DNA of 64,000 bases from Epinephelus fuscoguttatus (Eukaryota > Chordata > Actinopteri > Perciformes > Serranidae): positions 17,439,207-17,503,206 of the forward strand of contig NC_064769.1 in assembly GCF_011397635.1 (NCBI RefSeq), written 5' to 3'. The notes under the pieces were generated by a model that was not told the origin of the DNA, did not search any database, and saw only the letters and a list, made by a program, of their open reading frames with translations. Shown in pieces: positions 12,130-27,100 of this stretch; the first letter of the stretch is position 1; each line of letters starts with the position of its first letter. Both the position numbers and the translations under genes were made by a program.

Positions 12130-15100
12130 AACTCGCTGCAGCTAAGAAAAAGGTAAAGTATTGTACAACTGACCCGGTTATATATCATGGGAAGCGCTGG
12201 TCCTGTCTCTCTTCTGTGGGTTTGCGTTGCAGGTGTTTTCTTTGGTTTTGTTACACATTTCTTCACGGAGCAGGGGTGTTGTCATTACACGTCGCCCGAC
12301 CTCTGCGCTGTCGTTTGTCCCGCCTCACTTGCTCCTCTCGGGGCTTCGATGCGCAGGAGAGGTCGGTGCTTTTTCTGGGCCTCTGCTGATAGCATTAACT
12401 TTCCCAGATTATGCAGACTATTTTTAGTTCCCGGAGGCGTTTGTAGCATCCTACGCAGTTTAGTTAGTCAGTGGGTGACTAAACTTACTCTCTTTGCCCG
12501 GTGGCTTCATGTGTCTTTCTAGCTAACGTTAAATGTGGTTATTAGCAAATCTTAACGTGCTAGCTAAGTATGGCAAGTTAGCATTAGCAGGCTGGCTAAC
12601 TAATGAATAGTTGGCTATGTGTGAGTGCATAGAATGCTACACCGCAGTCGGGCAGCTGTCTGTGTTATCTCTTGAACGGTTCAATTATGTCTGGGGATGG
12701 TCAACAAACAGCAGTTTTAAAACTAATGCTGAGCTAGCTTTGTAGCACAGTTAGCAGGACAGAATGACGGGGACTGTTTTGACAGCTGACACCCCTCTTC
12801 CCTGTCCTGCTGGGTGCTACAGCTAGGTGTGTTGGGATAGTGAGAAAGATGGCCCTATCAGCTGTGAAATGTTAGCTTCAGGAAATGACTCGTCAGCATT
12901 CCTCGCTGACCTACTATCTTCGTGGATGAGTGGTCGTGGCGATAACACTTGACATTTCGCTGCGATTCAACCCCAGGATTTTAGAAATGGCAGCTCCCGT
13001 AGTTCCCCTATGATTCCCTTTGGCCCCCCGCGACAGCTGTCACCAGGCACCATGCCCAAACACGCAGACAGGGGGAAGAGTGTTTTACAGTCGCTTGGGT
13101 AAACTATACAGACATACAAGATCATAGTTTGCCCTCAAGTTATCAACTTCATCACGTTTGTTTTAGAACAATAAGTCCTTGAACAAGCAAGGCAAAGTGA
13201 CAGTCAGTAACTTGTTGGCAGTAGCTATGTATTTAAGTCTACATTTGAAACCGGATCTTTTGAGTATCATGGGAGTGGTCCATCCCTGCTTCATTCACCT
13301 GTTCTTATTCAGTAACATTGGTAAGTTCCCCCAGTGGTTAGAGATCACTTGTTCTGAGTGGTGCCTCTAGCTGGTGCAGAGTTAAGTAGAATTGTATAAG
13401 GCTCCTGCAGGATTTGTAAGATGTAAGAAAATAAAGTATAGGCAGCAGATGAGTTTGCCTTCTGGCAATTATACCTATTGTTTTCTTTTCTTATGTGCTG
13501 CTCAGCTGAAGGAGTTTCAGCAGAAGACCTCCCCTGCTGGTGTGGGAGGAGAAAAGGGTGGTGGAGGAGGTGGTGGTGGAGCAGGGGCCAAGAAGAAGAG
13601 GAAAGTGAAGGGACAGAGCCAAAATGATGCACCTTCATCAGACAGAAACTCCCCAGACAATGTAAGTCAGTCCCTCTTTCCATTTATTCACCTGCTTGTC
13701 TTACTGCCCTTGCTGGTCAAATAACCCCTCTTTGCATTTGACAGTCCTTTTGTGTCCCTGTTAGATCTGGTTTCTCAGACCTACTGTGACCCTGTGATTT
13801 TAATTTGCATTACTGGTTCTTCCTATTCATATTTTAAACACTGTTACTGCATTAGAAAGCATTTAAAATCACTGTTAGGCTGGTGGTTTGTAATAGACAG
13901 ACAACATTCATTGTTTTGTGTGTGTACATGTTATAAACATACAGTCTGCAACATTTCAGTAAATACAGTTTTATGGTAACTGTGGGATAGCAGAGCACTA
14001 TATTCCTGATGAAAGAGATCCACCTGCTTGTAGACAAAGTCCTTTTATTGTTTGTTTTCTTCAAATGGTAATGATTTGGAATTGCCTGCTTGGCCTTTGA
14101 TCACAAACTATTTTGCCGCTTCTGAAATGATAGGGCTCAATTACTATCAAGTTGGCAAGTGCTCTTTTCCTCGCTATCTAACGCACACAGTGCCAGTAAC
14201 ACAGTAGCAGTACTGATACATATCTACGGCCAGGTGTCAAGGTGAAAATAATGTTTACCTAAGATTAAAAATGACACCGGACATGAGACTGAGACAGTTT
14301 TAGCCCCTGACCATAACGGTGAGCACTGTCGTGGTCAGAGGGATAGTGCAGCAAGGGCTGAAGTATAATGTTAATGTACTGAGGATTTCAAGCACTCATA
14401 GATAGCTACATTGTAGAATAAACATTTGTCAAGGCCTGCACATACAGTACATTACAGTGTTTACGTAATTGTAGCACATTTGTTTAATAAGCATGCATTT
14501 TGAGAAAGTATCTTTGTCAACTGACCATCAGTTTTACATTTTAGTTTGTGTCATATCAGTCTTATTTTATAGGATTTTATAAGAGATGTTATAGAAACAC
14601 ATTCCTATTATTTAGATTGTATGTGCTTTTAAAGTGTTGTCTCCTCTCTCTATTCTCTTTCTATTAATAGCCTCTTGTTTAGTCCTGTATGCTGCTCTGA
14701 TTTAAGGGACAAAATGTGGACAGATGCACCGTGACTGATCGTTATCAAAACAGTAATGTCTATATTTGATTAGTAATAATTAAATAATTAAAATCACGGA
14801 AGCAGTGAATCACTCTAGGATGTTTTTAACATTATAATTTAGACTTTTCTTAACAAGAAGTAATACTTGGATCATTTGTTTTGGCTTGGATTTTAGAAAA
14901 CTAACAGCGAATAAATAGACGGACAAAAAGAGTCAGCCGAAACCAAGGTCACATGCTTATCTGTAAGAGCTCATTGACACTCTAAATTTGCTTATATGCT
15001 GCTTGTCACTACTATTACATTTAAATATCAAGCACCGTGTGCTTCTGTGTGGCCTTTGTAAAGCTCTCATAAGCAATTTGAGAGTGCCCATGAGGACTCA

Positions 15101-18100
15101 CAGTCAGGCATGTGACTCAAGCACACAGCTTTCTCACACAAGGGCTGACTGACATTCAGGTCAGTTTTCCACAGACCATGTCAGTCAATAGTTTTCTAAG
15201 CCCAACTGGAATCTGGGCTCGTCACAACTCTGCTGTTGAGTCTTGTTGCTTGTCTGATGCTATTTTGTTCTCTCGAATATGTTTGATTGAATGTGTTTGA
15301 TTCTGGTTGGCCAACACTGGATACACTCATGTGTTCTGAAGCAGGGTGAGACAGAACATCTGAGTGTGATGCTGGCGATAACAAAATGGAGTTTAGTTGT
15401 AGGGGTCAGAACAGAGGAGACATTTTTCAATAAGTGCCATGCATGATGATAATTAATGTCAAGTAGACACATTTCTGTCTGCTTTTTACCCAAACATAGT
15501 CCTTTGGCCTGTTAAGGGAAACTTCTATATTTTTTTTAACCTGGATCCTATTTCCTCGTTTTTGGTGTCTAAGTGACTAATGGAGACCTTTTTTTTTAAT
15601 TAGTCCAGTATTGAGAGAGTGTGCTGCAGCTGCAGCAGCCAAACAGGCTGCAGTGTAACCACTCAGGGTATTACTGCACTATGTATGTGTACACTTAAAT
15701 TGTTTGGTTTTGCCACTGACAGGCTCAGATTATTATTATAAGTGTCTGACAACATGATGAAAAGGACCCTACAAACAAATACACCTTTTTAACCCCTCAC
15801 CTGATCCAGTTTATTATTGTGTCTAACCAAGTGTCACTCAAGGATAAGTCTCGTTTTGAAATCTCGCAAAAGTTTCCACATTGTCAAAATCAGCTAAATA
15901 TTTAGCCATGATATTGAAAATCTTGTAGACAACACCAAGCTATGCTTTCTGTACTCTGACACAACAAACTCTTCCCGGCACTCCTCTCTTCAACGCTCAC
16001 TAACATTTTCCACAGTTGTCTTCCTGCAACAAGTCACCTCTTGCGAGATTTCAAAAGGAGACCTCTCCTTGAGCAAGACTTGGTTACACACAATAACAAT
16101 GTTGTCAGACACTTTTAACAACAGAATGAGTCAGTCAGTGGCAAACACAAGCACTTTTAGAGGATGTACATGAATGTTCACAAAAACAAAAGAATTGACG
16201 TGCTCGACTCACCGTTTGAAAAATCACAGGGTGCCGACCCAAAACTCACAAACTAAATAAATCCAAATGTCAGCACTCACAAATATCATATATATCAATC
16301 TTTTAATAACGCACAGCAGTATCACAAACGGACGCGTTTCAGCACTTGGCTTTCCTCAGCGTTAATGCACCGTGCATTAACGCTGAGGAAAGGCCTCAAA
16401 GGCATTCTCTCAATACTGGACCACTTCCAAAAATTGTTGTTCCCATTTGTCACTTAGACACAAAAATGGGGTCCAATTTGAAAAAATACCAAAGTTTCCC
16501 TATAAGAAAGACTACATTGTCCAAATTGGCTTTAAAAGCAAAGTTGAGTAAGTAGGCACAGAATTAATGACCTGGCTTAGGTGATGCTTGCAAAGGGAAA
16601 TGTGAGCAAGTTTAGAGTGTTAGTTTATACAGCTGATTGTAGAGGATGCTGAAGCAGCCAGGGAAATGTAGCCAGGGATTATACCAGGACACAAAGGCGC
16701 TGCCCCTGCACTGTTATTTTGATGTTGTGTTCTTTACATGAGTCTTTTTTTTTTTTTTTGGGGATAGGGTCTTTCTGATTATTAGTGTCAAATAAAAAGC
16801 TTCAAATGTTTCTCCTCATTACACACCCTAGTCACTTCAGGACCTTCTTGTGGCAACTGTTTCTCTGTACCTGTTTGTCTATATCTCTGTCACTTTCTAA
16901 ATCAATCTCTTCCCTGTCACATTTCTTTCATTTTCCACCCTTGTTTCTTCTTTCCTGTAGTTTGACAGTATTCTGAAAGCACTTAGTCAAAGCAATGGAG
17001 TAGTCCTACCTCCTTATGGCAACAGTCAGGTGAGCCTCTGTCTCTCCCTTCTTTCTTTTTTCTGCCCTACCTGTTTTTCTCTGTCGCATCCCTCTGCTGT
17101 AAATAGCTCCTCATGAGGTATTTAATGTTATCTTGCTCTCACATTCTTACCTCTCTCTTACGTCAAGTGCACAGATATTCTTTTGTGTCACGCAGACCAG
17201 AAAGCATGGCACGAATTTGAGTGCAGATTCTTTCATTGGTGCTGTGCTTTTAAATCCATGACAAGAGAGTGCATTAATGGTTAAAAAAGGAGGGTGCGTG
17301 GTCACTTTTTTGAGTTTATCCCAGTGTTTTTAGCTTCGCCATCTTACGCTGAAGTTGAGTGTGGATGGGCAGGGTATGCAAAGTGGGTGGCATGAGTCTC
17401 AGTAGTTGCATGGCTGTGATATCTGCATCTGGGTGCATCATGCAGGCATGCATCTGGGAAAACAAAATATATGTGTTTGACTTTCAACAGTATTTTCTGC
17501 TTTTGTGTTTGCTGTTTTTTTCCACTGCCTGATTTACATGCACCTTTAAAGGTTTTATTTTTTTATTGCAGATTATTACAAGTGTCTTGCTGCATTAGCT
17601 TCAAAGTCAGAGTTAGTGCAACAGAGAAGGGCTGTTTGTCAGTCATTCAATTTAATGTTGGCATTCATACAGCATAGTCTGGGTTATTTCAGCGCTGTCA
17701 TTCTGCTAACGTTTCAGAGAGTACCATGGGTAGCAGTGGAGGGAAAAATTGGGGTGGCAGCAGCAACAGCTTTCTTGCAACAGCTATCCCCATGAGTAAC
17801 AGAGCCTGCATTAAAGTGCTCTGTCTTACATTCTTATGTCCTCTTAGACTGTGGGAAATCCTGCTTTCATCTGGACATGTAAATGACATAATTGAGTCAA
17901 CTGAGCTATAACCTTAAAATAGTCAGCACAGAAATGAAGTTATTTCCACGCATGTTAAGGCATATACAGTTCGAGACATTGTTGTTGTCTTTCTGTTGCT
18001 CTCTCATCATAACTGCTCTTCTTCTTGGCATTAAACCAACGTGTGCATTTTTTTGTGTATGTGTCACCTCAGACCTTTGCTGATGTGGAGGCCATCGGGT

Positions 18101-21100
18101 CTTCAGTTCCCCAGCTGCTGGAGGACCCAAAGGGCGAGCCTGGCCGCGGCTCACCTGTGTCTAACCCTGCTAGCGCTAACACTGCTACTAACCCTGAGTC
18201 TGTCGGTCACAACACTGACCTGCAGGTGTGTCTCTCTCTTTCTGTCATTCTCTCTCTTCGTCTGTCTCCATCTCTCAAACCATATCTTGTCTTCTGTATG
18301 TCCTTCATCTAGCGTAATGACTCTAAAAGGTTTATTTGCTAGTTGCTGCATTTTGACTGATATAGTGTTATGAAAACAACAGATCCCCTGCCTTGTTTGG
18401 TTGTCATGTGCATAATGTGCATTGTGCATATTATTTTTCTCTAATGTTCTCACTGTATTTTCTGTGTTCCTTCTCTCCCTGTTTGCCTGTCTAACATTCT
18501 CACCATCTCTTCCTCTTTCAATCTTACTCTCTTCCCGCAGGACTATCCCGATACCAACGGCAATGAGAGTTTAACAGAAGAAAATAGGTGGGTTACCTCA
18601 TGCCTTACTGCTCATCACACCCTTGTATCTTTTTAAGAAAACACACCATGCACAGAACAGAGGTTGCATAATGATTTATATGGTCAGGCTATGAGTGTTG
18701 TAACAGAAGAAGCAGCTGCAAAGGTTTTGCACTGTCATGGCACAGACATGATGTTTCTGCAGTTAAACACTCTATGTTTAGAATTTGGCGATATAGATTG
18801 ATTGCAAAGGCAGGAAACAACCTCTGGAAACAGATCGCCCTACGAAGTCATTCTACCATCAGCACAATCAATATTTGTGCCGCTCCTTAGAGACTACTTA
18901 AATGTAACATTTGTCATGAATTAGGTTTGATAAGCAATGCTGATGTGGCTCCTTTATATCCCGCTACTCTAGCTATTGATTACTGATGCAACATAATAAA
19001 TCCCATAGTTATATTGTGTGATTGATTATTTATGTCTCTTTTCCTGCAGACCACTGTCTTCCACAGAGAGCCTGCGACAGCTCTCACAGCAACTGAACGG
19101 CCTAGTCTCTGAGGTACGAATTTAGTATCGCAAATATCATCCTGTCTCTCTCACACTCACATGCACACACATTTCGTTGTCATACAGTGTTAGGCTTTTA
19201 ACAATAAAACACCAACACTGATGTGCACTTACAGCGAGGATGTGTTGCATCTATTCTTGGCAAGAATGCACTGGAGGCATTTTCAGATTTGCCAGTACCT
19301 CCCAATGGCCTCGAGCGCACTGACAGCATCAACTGGTGCACCAGCTCAACATATTTCTTCTGAACTTGGTTGAGTTTTGCACAGTCAGCAGAAAGTGTGC
19401 TTTTTGTCAAGTTTCTAAGACACAGTTAACAGCAACCTCTTAGCTGCAGACTAAAGAGATTTAATAAGTTGAGTATAGACAAACATCTTGCTGATCTTGT
19501 AGGAGGTCATATGCAAATATAATAAGAGCACTGTTTTCATAATGCAAAAATATTGAGGTATTGTTGCCGCACACGGTGGTGGAATGCAGGTGTTACCACT
19601 GCTGACTTAACAGATTGCCCATCTGCAATGCATCCAGTTCAGCTTTAAGCTCATAGAAACGGGTCATCTACAGAAACAGTGTTATACATTTTTTAAAAAA
19701 ATGTGATGCTGGTTTATTCACTGTCGAGGCTTATAAACTTGACACACGATTGATTTTCTGTGTTGGAAGTGCTTTAATATGCTCGTCTGTGTCATTTCAG
19801 TCATCCACTGCGTATGTGAATGGGGACAGTGCACCTTCTGTTGGTGAGAGAGAGCTGGAGGTAAGATAGAAGTCTATTGTTTTCTGTGAAATGAAAACCC
19901 AAGCTAGAAGTCAGTCAGTTCATGGTCAGGCCATGATAGTGTGTTGTATCTACAGTTAAGTGGCAGCCACATAATATGTAGGGGTATGATGATACAAAGA
20001 TCTGAAATGATTGTGATGATGTTGATGCAAAGTGAAAACATTGATACATATCTTCACCTTAAGATATGCCTTTATTTTGAAATTCCCTTGGCACCCCTGT
20101 GTCACCATTTCCATCCTAGCACATCCCCTTCTTAAATGTTGAAACACTGCTAGTGGCCAAGCAGCAGGCAAACCATACTAAACAGCCAAGAAAAGGACAA
20201 TGAAGATATTTACTGGTATCATCTCATATCGTTCACAGGCCCCTGACTAAGGTGAAGCACAATGTGGTATCAACACATACTGTGCCCAGATTGTGTTTTC
20301 TCTGGCAACACTTTATTATTTGTGATAGGATATTATACTTGCTGTCTAAAATGGTATGTCTCACGGCCTCACGTTTGCAGCGCTGGCAGTGCAGTCTACC
20401 TAAAACTCACTGTGTCGTGTGTGGGTGACCTTTCTCGCTGTGTAATTTGATTAACCATACAAGGTAGATCACATCTAGCGAGATTTGAGTTTAAATTTAC
20501 AATAACAGGAGGCAACAGTGCAAGCTAACAATGTAGGTGTTTTATCATGATTGCATCCTACAATATTTTAGATAGTTGGTTTATAGTTTACTCCAAAGCT
20601 GTAAGGGTGACGTTGCACGTTAAGTTTTTACTGAAAATGTGTAAAAGATATAATGTCTAGTTGGATTGATGGATGATTGATATATTAAGTTATGGCAGAT
20701 AGATGGCTGAACAGAAAAAAAATGACAAAGCAACAAAACATTTGCAAATTGATTGGCACCCCCGCGAATATTACCAGTTTTGATCTCTTTGGTGTAGTAC
20801 AGAAACACACTGCCACCTAAAACTTCTCCATGAATTTGTTCAACAACCATCGACTATTTAATAATACATTTTAATTATTTGCTTCACATGTCATCATTTA
20901 AGATTTAAGGTGCTATTGTTTGCCTCCATGTTAATAATTCACATTACAGTGTTTTCCTCTTTGTTTGACTTTTGCCACTGCACTTTATCCCTCTCTCCTT
21001 TTTAAAAAATTATTATTTTTTTATTTCCCTCTTCTCCTGTATGCATGTGTGCACGTGGTAGGGTCGGAACCAGGAGCTGGCAGCCGCCCTGGAGTCCAGC

Positions 21101-24100
21101 AACCTAACAAACTCTCAGCTAAATACCCAGCTAAACCAGCTGGTAAGAAGCTGTGTGTATTTGTGTGTGCACATTTGTGTGACTGGAGTAGCCCTTTGGT
21201 AGCCATCCCTCAGTTACCACATCAGTGCATGTACTTCATGCATTCTGCATGTCATCTTGAGTAACCACACACTGGAAGAAGTCATGCATGGTTTTCATGT
21301 TATTTTCTTTGACTAAAATACATTTTTTATGACGTGTAACCACTGCATAGAGAGCAATTTGGAAACATTTAGTCAGAGCTGTCATAACCTGATGGTAGAT
21401 ACTTAATTGTAGCACACTAACAGCAGTAAACTCAAAGCTTACAGGTTAACATAACATGGATAACAGAGCAGGTTTATTATTTCAATACTTTGTGCTGTCC
21501 CTGTCCTGTCTGGCATGCAGATGAGGGCTTTTGTGCCAGAATTTTGGTTGTTTTAAAGGGCTAGGATTGCTGCTGGGGTGATGAAAGAAATGTTGATCTT
21601 TCCCAAATTTAAACGTATATCCTGTTGCTCTGGCAGGCACAGCAATCTCAGGGGCTCTCAGATCAGCTACAAAAGGTAAACAGTTTTCTTTACCCTCTCT
21701 GTCTGTTCATTCTTGTCTCCATTTTTCCAGTCTGCTGAATTTTTGCTTCCTTCCTGGTCATTCATGAACGTTGGTATTTTGCTTTCCTCAGGAGCGAAAA
21801 GAATTTGAAGAGAGATTTTCAAAAGAGCAGGGAGCCATGCGGGAGCAATTACAGGTAACTTACCCAAACACATTAATTAATTCGTCTGATGGTTTTGTTT
21901 TTAGACATCCTGAACTGTGTCATAGTAGTACTGCCATGTAAGGTGTCACCCTGTTACAAAATGGATAGATATGTGATCCAAGAACACACCCTCCTTATTC
22001 CAACACTTCCCGATTCCTCACCCTGACGGGAATAAATTATTTGGTCTGTGTAGAAAGGCTGAAGCACCATGTATAGGGCATAAAGAGTTGTATTTATTTA
22101 ATGCTGTGCTTTAATAGGGGGCTTAAATCAGTTGACATATGTTGTCAGTGTCATGAAAAGCTCTGCTCTCTGTTTGTCTGTCCTCTCCCAAGGTTCACAT
22201 CCAGACCATTGGCATACTAGTGTCAGACAAATCAGAGCTACAAACAGCACTACAATACACACAACAGGCTGCACGGCAGAAAGCAGGTGTGTGTGTCATA
22301 TAATCCACCGTACATGCACTTGAATAAAAACTTCCCATTTTGGCAAGACATTAGTGAACAGTTTGTTTGTGTGTCTCTCTCTCTTTGTGTGTGTAGCTGA
22401 AGCAGAGGAGTTGAATAACCGTCTGCAGGCAACAAAGCAGAGAGTGTCAGAGCTCGAGAGAACACTGTCGTCTGTCTCAACACAGCAGAAAATGTTTGAA
22501 AAGGTAACAAAGTTTGCAGTAATGGCTCCTCATAAACAGAATTTACTGAGAAAAGTGTAACGCAGATGCAATATTTAACATAATGACTTACATAACTCTC
22601 TATGAATGTGATGTTTTCCTTTTTGTCTCCAGCAAAACAAAGAGTTTGAAAAGGAGAGAGACAGTCTGAGGCTAGAGGTGTTTAGACTAAAGTAAGTCAC
22701 TTTACCCGAGCTTACACAATGGGGATGTATTTCCACAGCAGAAGATTTGCTAAGAATCACTTTGACATTAATAATGGCTTTTAGAGTTCATGAAATTGTA
22801 TGTAATGCAACAGATGACAAATCTCTTAAGTCATACTAGAGCCTGGCAGGTTAGATGATCAATCTCTGCATGTGTTTGTGTTTGCAGCAATTTGACTGAG
22901 GAGTCGAAGCAGCAGAGCTCCGAGATGTCAGAGCAGATCAAGCTGAGTACGCAGGAGAATGGAGCATTAAGGCTGGAGGTGGAGGATCTTCGCAAGAGGC
23001 TCGAGATAGCGGACCTCATGTTGCAACAGGTGCATTAATGCATGCAAAGCATTTCACAGTACACACACATATATACTGATCTTTCTCTTGACAATGATTG
23101 GGGGTTTGGACAAACTCTACAACAAGTCTGCGACAAAAGAAAAATGTTTGGGATCATTTTCAATCAAGATTCCTGAATTTTGTCGACTATGCAGCCAAGT
23201 GTCATGTTTTCATGTGTTGCCTGCATTTCATTACAATATTTGGCCTTTCTGTTTCACTCCAGTACTCCAGTCAGTCAGATCCCACCAGTGCCAACCAGCA
23301 GGTCCAGTTGCTGCTGGGAGAGAAGCAGCAGCTGGAGGCACACAATCACCAGGTCTGTATACAAGGAACTGTCTCTTACAGTTGTTTGTGGCATATTTGT
23401 GTAATTTAAACAGCTGTCTGTGAAGATTATGCCTCACTTAATGCAACAGAAATGGAATTTGGACTGCAAAAAAAAACCTTTCCTACTTTTCCTCTTCATT
23501 TCCATTTTCGATTATTTGAAACTTAAAAGTTGCAGATTAACCTTTCTTATAATTTAAAAATTAAATTTATGCCAGAACTCCTGCCTGTTAACCTCTTACA
23601 ACCTGAAAGTCTTATTTTGTTAATGGCATTTTCCCCTTTATGTTTCTTATGTTGTAGCTGATGGAGTCAATGTCCCAGCTGCAGATGGAGAGGGACTGCT
23701 ATGCAGAGCAGATCCAGACGGAGGGTCGTGTATGGAAGGACAAAACAGAACAGCTGCTAACACAGGTAAACTTTACAGTAACATCAACAAAGACATATGG
23801 GTGACTTCAGCTTTCAAAATAAAGCTGTTCTTTGTTGTTTTTGTATTTATTTTGGTATTGAACAAATTGATTTATCTCTGTTTGTGCAGGTGTCTTTAGT
23901 TGCAGAGGAGAGGGACAGAAACATCAACCGAGTCCAAGAACTGGAAGCCAGTATCACAGAGCTAAAAAATGCTGCAGGTAAGAGTTTTACATAGTCCTTA
24001 TCTACTGTTTCCTTCTTTTTCTGGCTCTTCTGCAGCTCCGTCTTTGAGCTGCCTATTTACCTTTGGTAAATAAGCCGTCCAATTGCCTGACCGCAGGAGG

Positions 24101-27100
24101 ATTAAGGAATGGGCTCCTATTATCTTTCATCAATGTACACCTGCATCTAGGTGTTTGTGATATCAAGGTATTTCAGTATACCAAGTTATTTAGAAATCCT
24201 GAAGGTATGATTTGCAATAGCTTCAAACGCTCCTCTGTGTATTAAACTGATACAGAGATGCTGTATTGGAGCGATGTTTTGTAGTACACAGCAGACACTG
24301 CCAGAGTCTCTACTGGTGGAATAGGCAGCTGAGCTGAGAAAGATGGTGACTGTGAGTGGTGGGGATAACGTTACAGGACTAGTAAAAAGCTGGCCAGCAA
24401 AAGCAGAGAGACAGCAATGAGAAACAGCATGTGGAACCGGCATATTTTCATCAATCCAGTGAAATAAGGCTTTATTTTGGCCAAACCAGAGTTTATGTTT
24501 GTGGGAAAAGTGGAAAGACTAACCAAGACGGTTCTGGTCTTGGCTAATTTTGTTTTTTTGTTGAGGTTTTAGTGCCTACAGACTAATGTTTGACACTGTT
24601 GTCAACAAGTGTCGAATTACTTGCCAAATATTTGTAATTTAAAGGCTGTAATTCAATCAGTATGCTTCATTTTTTCCCTAAATAGCAGGATAAACGTTGG
24701 TGCAAGACTTCACTTTTATTTTGAAGTATTCACATAATTTAAAAGTTTTAAAACAAACACATATTTTCTGTTTATGGTAATATTTAACATTATCTTAGAA
24801 GCTTTAGTATATATGAACAGAAGCATTCTAAATACTGGGCACACACTGGTGACACAGCTTCCACAGTCTTGTTTATTTTTCTGTAGCAAAAATATTACAT
24901 TTTTCTTCTTCTCCTGCAGCGTTGTTGTCCCAGGAGAGGGAGGCTCGGGATGTTGTAGAGCCTCAGTCTTCAGGGCCGTCAGAGAGTGAGGTGGCTCTGC
25001 AGGAGGCTCTCAACACACTACAGCAGGAGAAAGACGCTCTTACTGCACAGTACCAGGCACAGGTACCCATTTATTGACATATGGTTAAGCAGCTGAAGTC
25101 CAGCTCATGTTTTGTTAATGTCAGGAATTAGATACAGTGTCATAATGGAAAGCTACACCAATTGATTTGTTCTTTGCATAATGTTTGAAAGCGTATTAGT
25201 ACTCTGAGGTTTGAAAGTTCTTATAATAAATGTCTGTAATATTTCCCCCCTAGCTGCGGGATAACGAGCAGCTGAGCCGGCTGTGTGCAGAGCAGGAGAC
25301 ACGTCTGGGGGAGATGGAGCGGCAGGTGGAGAGCAAAGCCCAGGAGGAGGAGGACCGCCGGCGCATGCTGGAGGAGGTTCAGTCGGACAAGGCTACTATT
25401 AGCCGCGCTCTCACCCAGAACCGTACACTGAAGGACCAGCTGGCTGAGCTACAGAATGGTTTTGTCAAACTGGTGAGGCTGATAATCTAGTCGTCCATCT
25501 GTCTTCTTGTAATGACACATTTTGAAAGAGCTGTTATGTATTTAGTTGATTTTTTTGTTTCTGTCCCAGTTTGGTACAGTTTTGTAGCTATCATGTCTGA
25601 ATTTATGTTTTGTGTCTGTAATATTTGGAAAGTACATTAATAGTAAGATATTTGGAAAGTACATTAATAGCAAGTAGAAGGTGTGAGACTTCTGTCTTAA
25701 AGCCCCGGTTCCTGTTACTCTATTCGAATAGACTAATGAGAACATGGAGCTGACCACTGCCATTCAGTCAGAGCAACATGTGAAGAAGGAGCTGGCTCGC
25801 AGGATGGGTGAACTGCAAGAGGAATTGCACAACGTCAAGGAGCAGGTATAGTCATACACAAAAATACCTCTCTGTGACAAACACAATAGGAGGCGTCTTC
25901 CATGTGTTCACTATATTTTGTGGACTCTTGTATGTTTTTAGTATTAATTCTATACTTGTTAGCCATACACACAGTGCATTAACACACAAGAACAATATAT
26001 GGTCATGGTATTAATTTTCCTCTTTGTCCCCTTGGCTTTAGATGGAACTGAAAAGTACAGAAACTCAGGGTGTGATTGAGCAGAGGGACCAGGTCATGGC
26101 CCACCTGCAACAATATTGCGCTGGCTACCAGGCCCTGGCCTCAGAGCGGGAACAGATCCATCACCAGTATCTACAGCAGCTCCAGCTCATGGACAGGCTG
26201 CAGCACGATGAAAGCCAGGGCCGTGTGCAACTGGAGATCAGTCACAATCAGCTCAAGCAAGCACAGGTGTGTATTTTAGGAATAAAGCCTTGTGGAGTGC
26301 AGTAAATGGAATGCACTTGTGTTTTTTCATCACCTAATACAATATGTTGAGACTGCAGTCTGGGCTCAGTTTGTTTTGATTGACTCTCTGTCTCCCCCTA
26401 CAGGAGCATTTGGAGATGTTAGTCAAAGACAATGAGCAGCTGAAGGCCGAGGTGAAGGAGCTGCTCAACAGCTCAGTTCTTGCTACGTCATCCAGAGACC
26501 AAGGTAAGATTTGTCCATTACTTGGATGTGTGTACTTTTTTTGTTCTCATACTCGATTTTGAATCAATAGTTTACTTGCAAAGATTTGTGGCAACTACTT
26601 TACATTATTTAATTTGAAATAAGTTAAACCTAGAAACTGAAAACTGTAGTCTGTCACAAGAAACAAAGACAGTGCCATTGATCCAAAGCATCTGAGACCC
26701 ATCTCAAAGCAGAGCTGCAGCACCAGCATTGTCTGACCTGCAGTTCCAGTCTAACCCGTGCCATCTACAGGCATGGAAAGTAAGAGCAGCAGTAGTCTTG
26801 CACCACCCATAAGGAAAGGTGTCACAGTCAAAGACCACTGAGTTAAGAAAATGGGAAAAAAATCTCTGTTAAAGCCTGTTAATAGTTTTCATTTGTCATT
26901 ATGTCACTTAGGCGATGGAGTGGAAAGCCAGTCCCTGCAGGAGAGCCCACAGAAGTCGGCCTCCATAGTTATCCCAGAAGACTTTGAAAGCCAGAAGGAG
27001 ATGGTGAGGAGGGTGATAAATGTTCTTCCCCCAAAACTACTTGTTAAGATATACTTAAAGGCTTTGTTGATTTCTTTTGCTTCACATTTTGTTATACATC

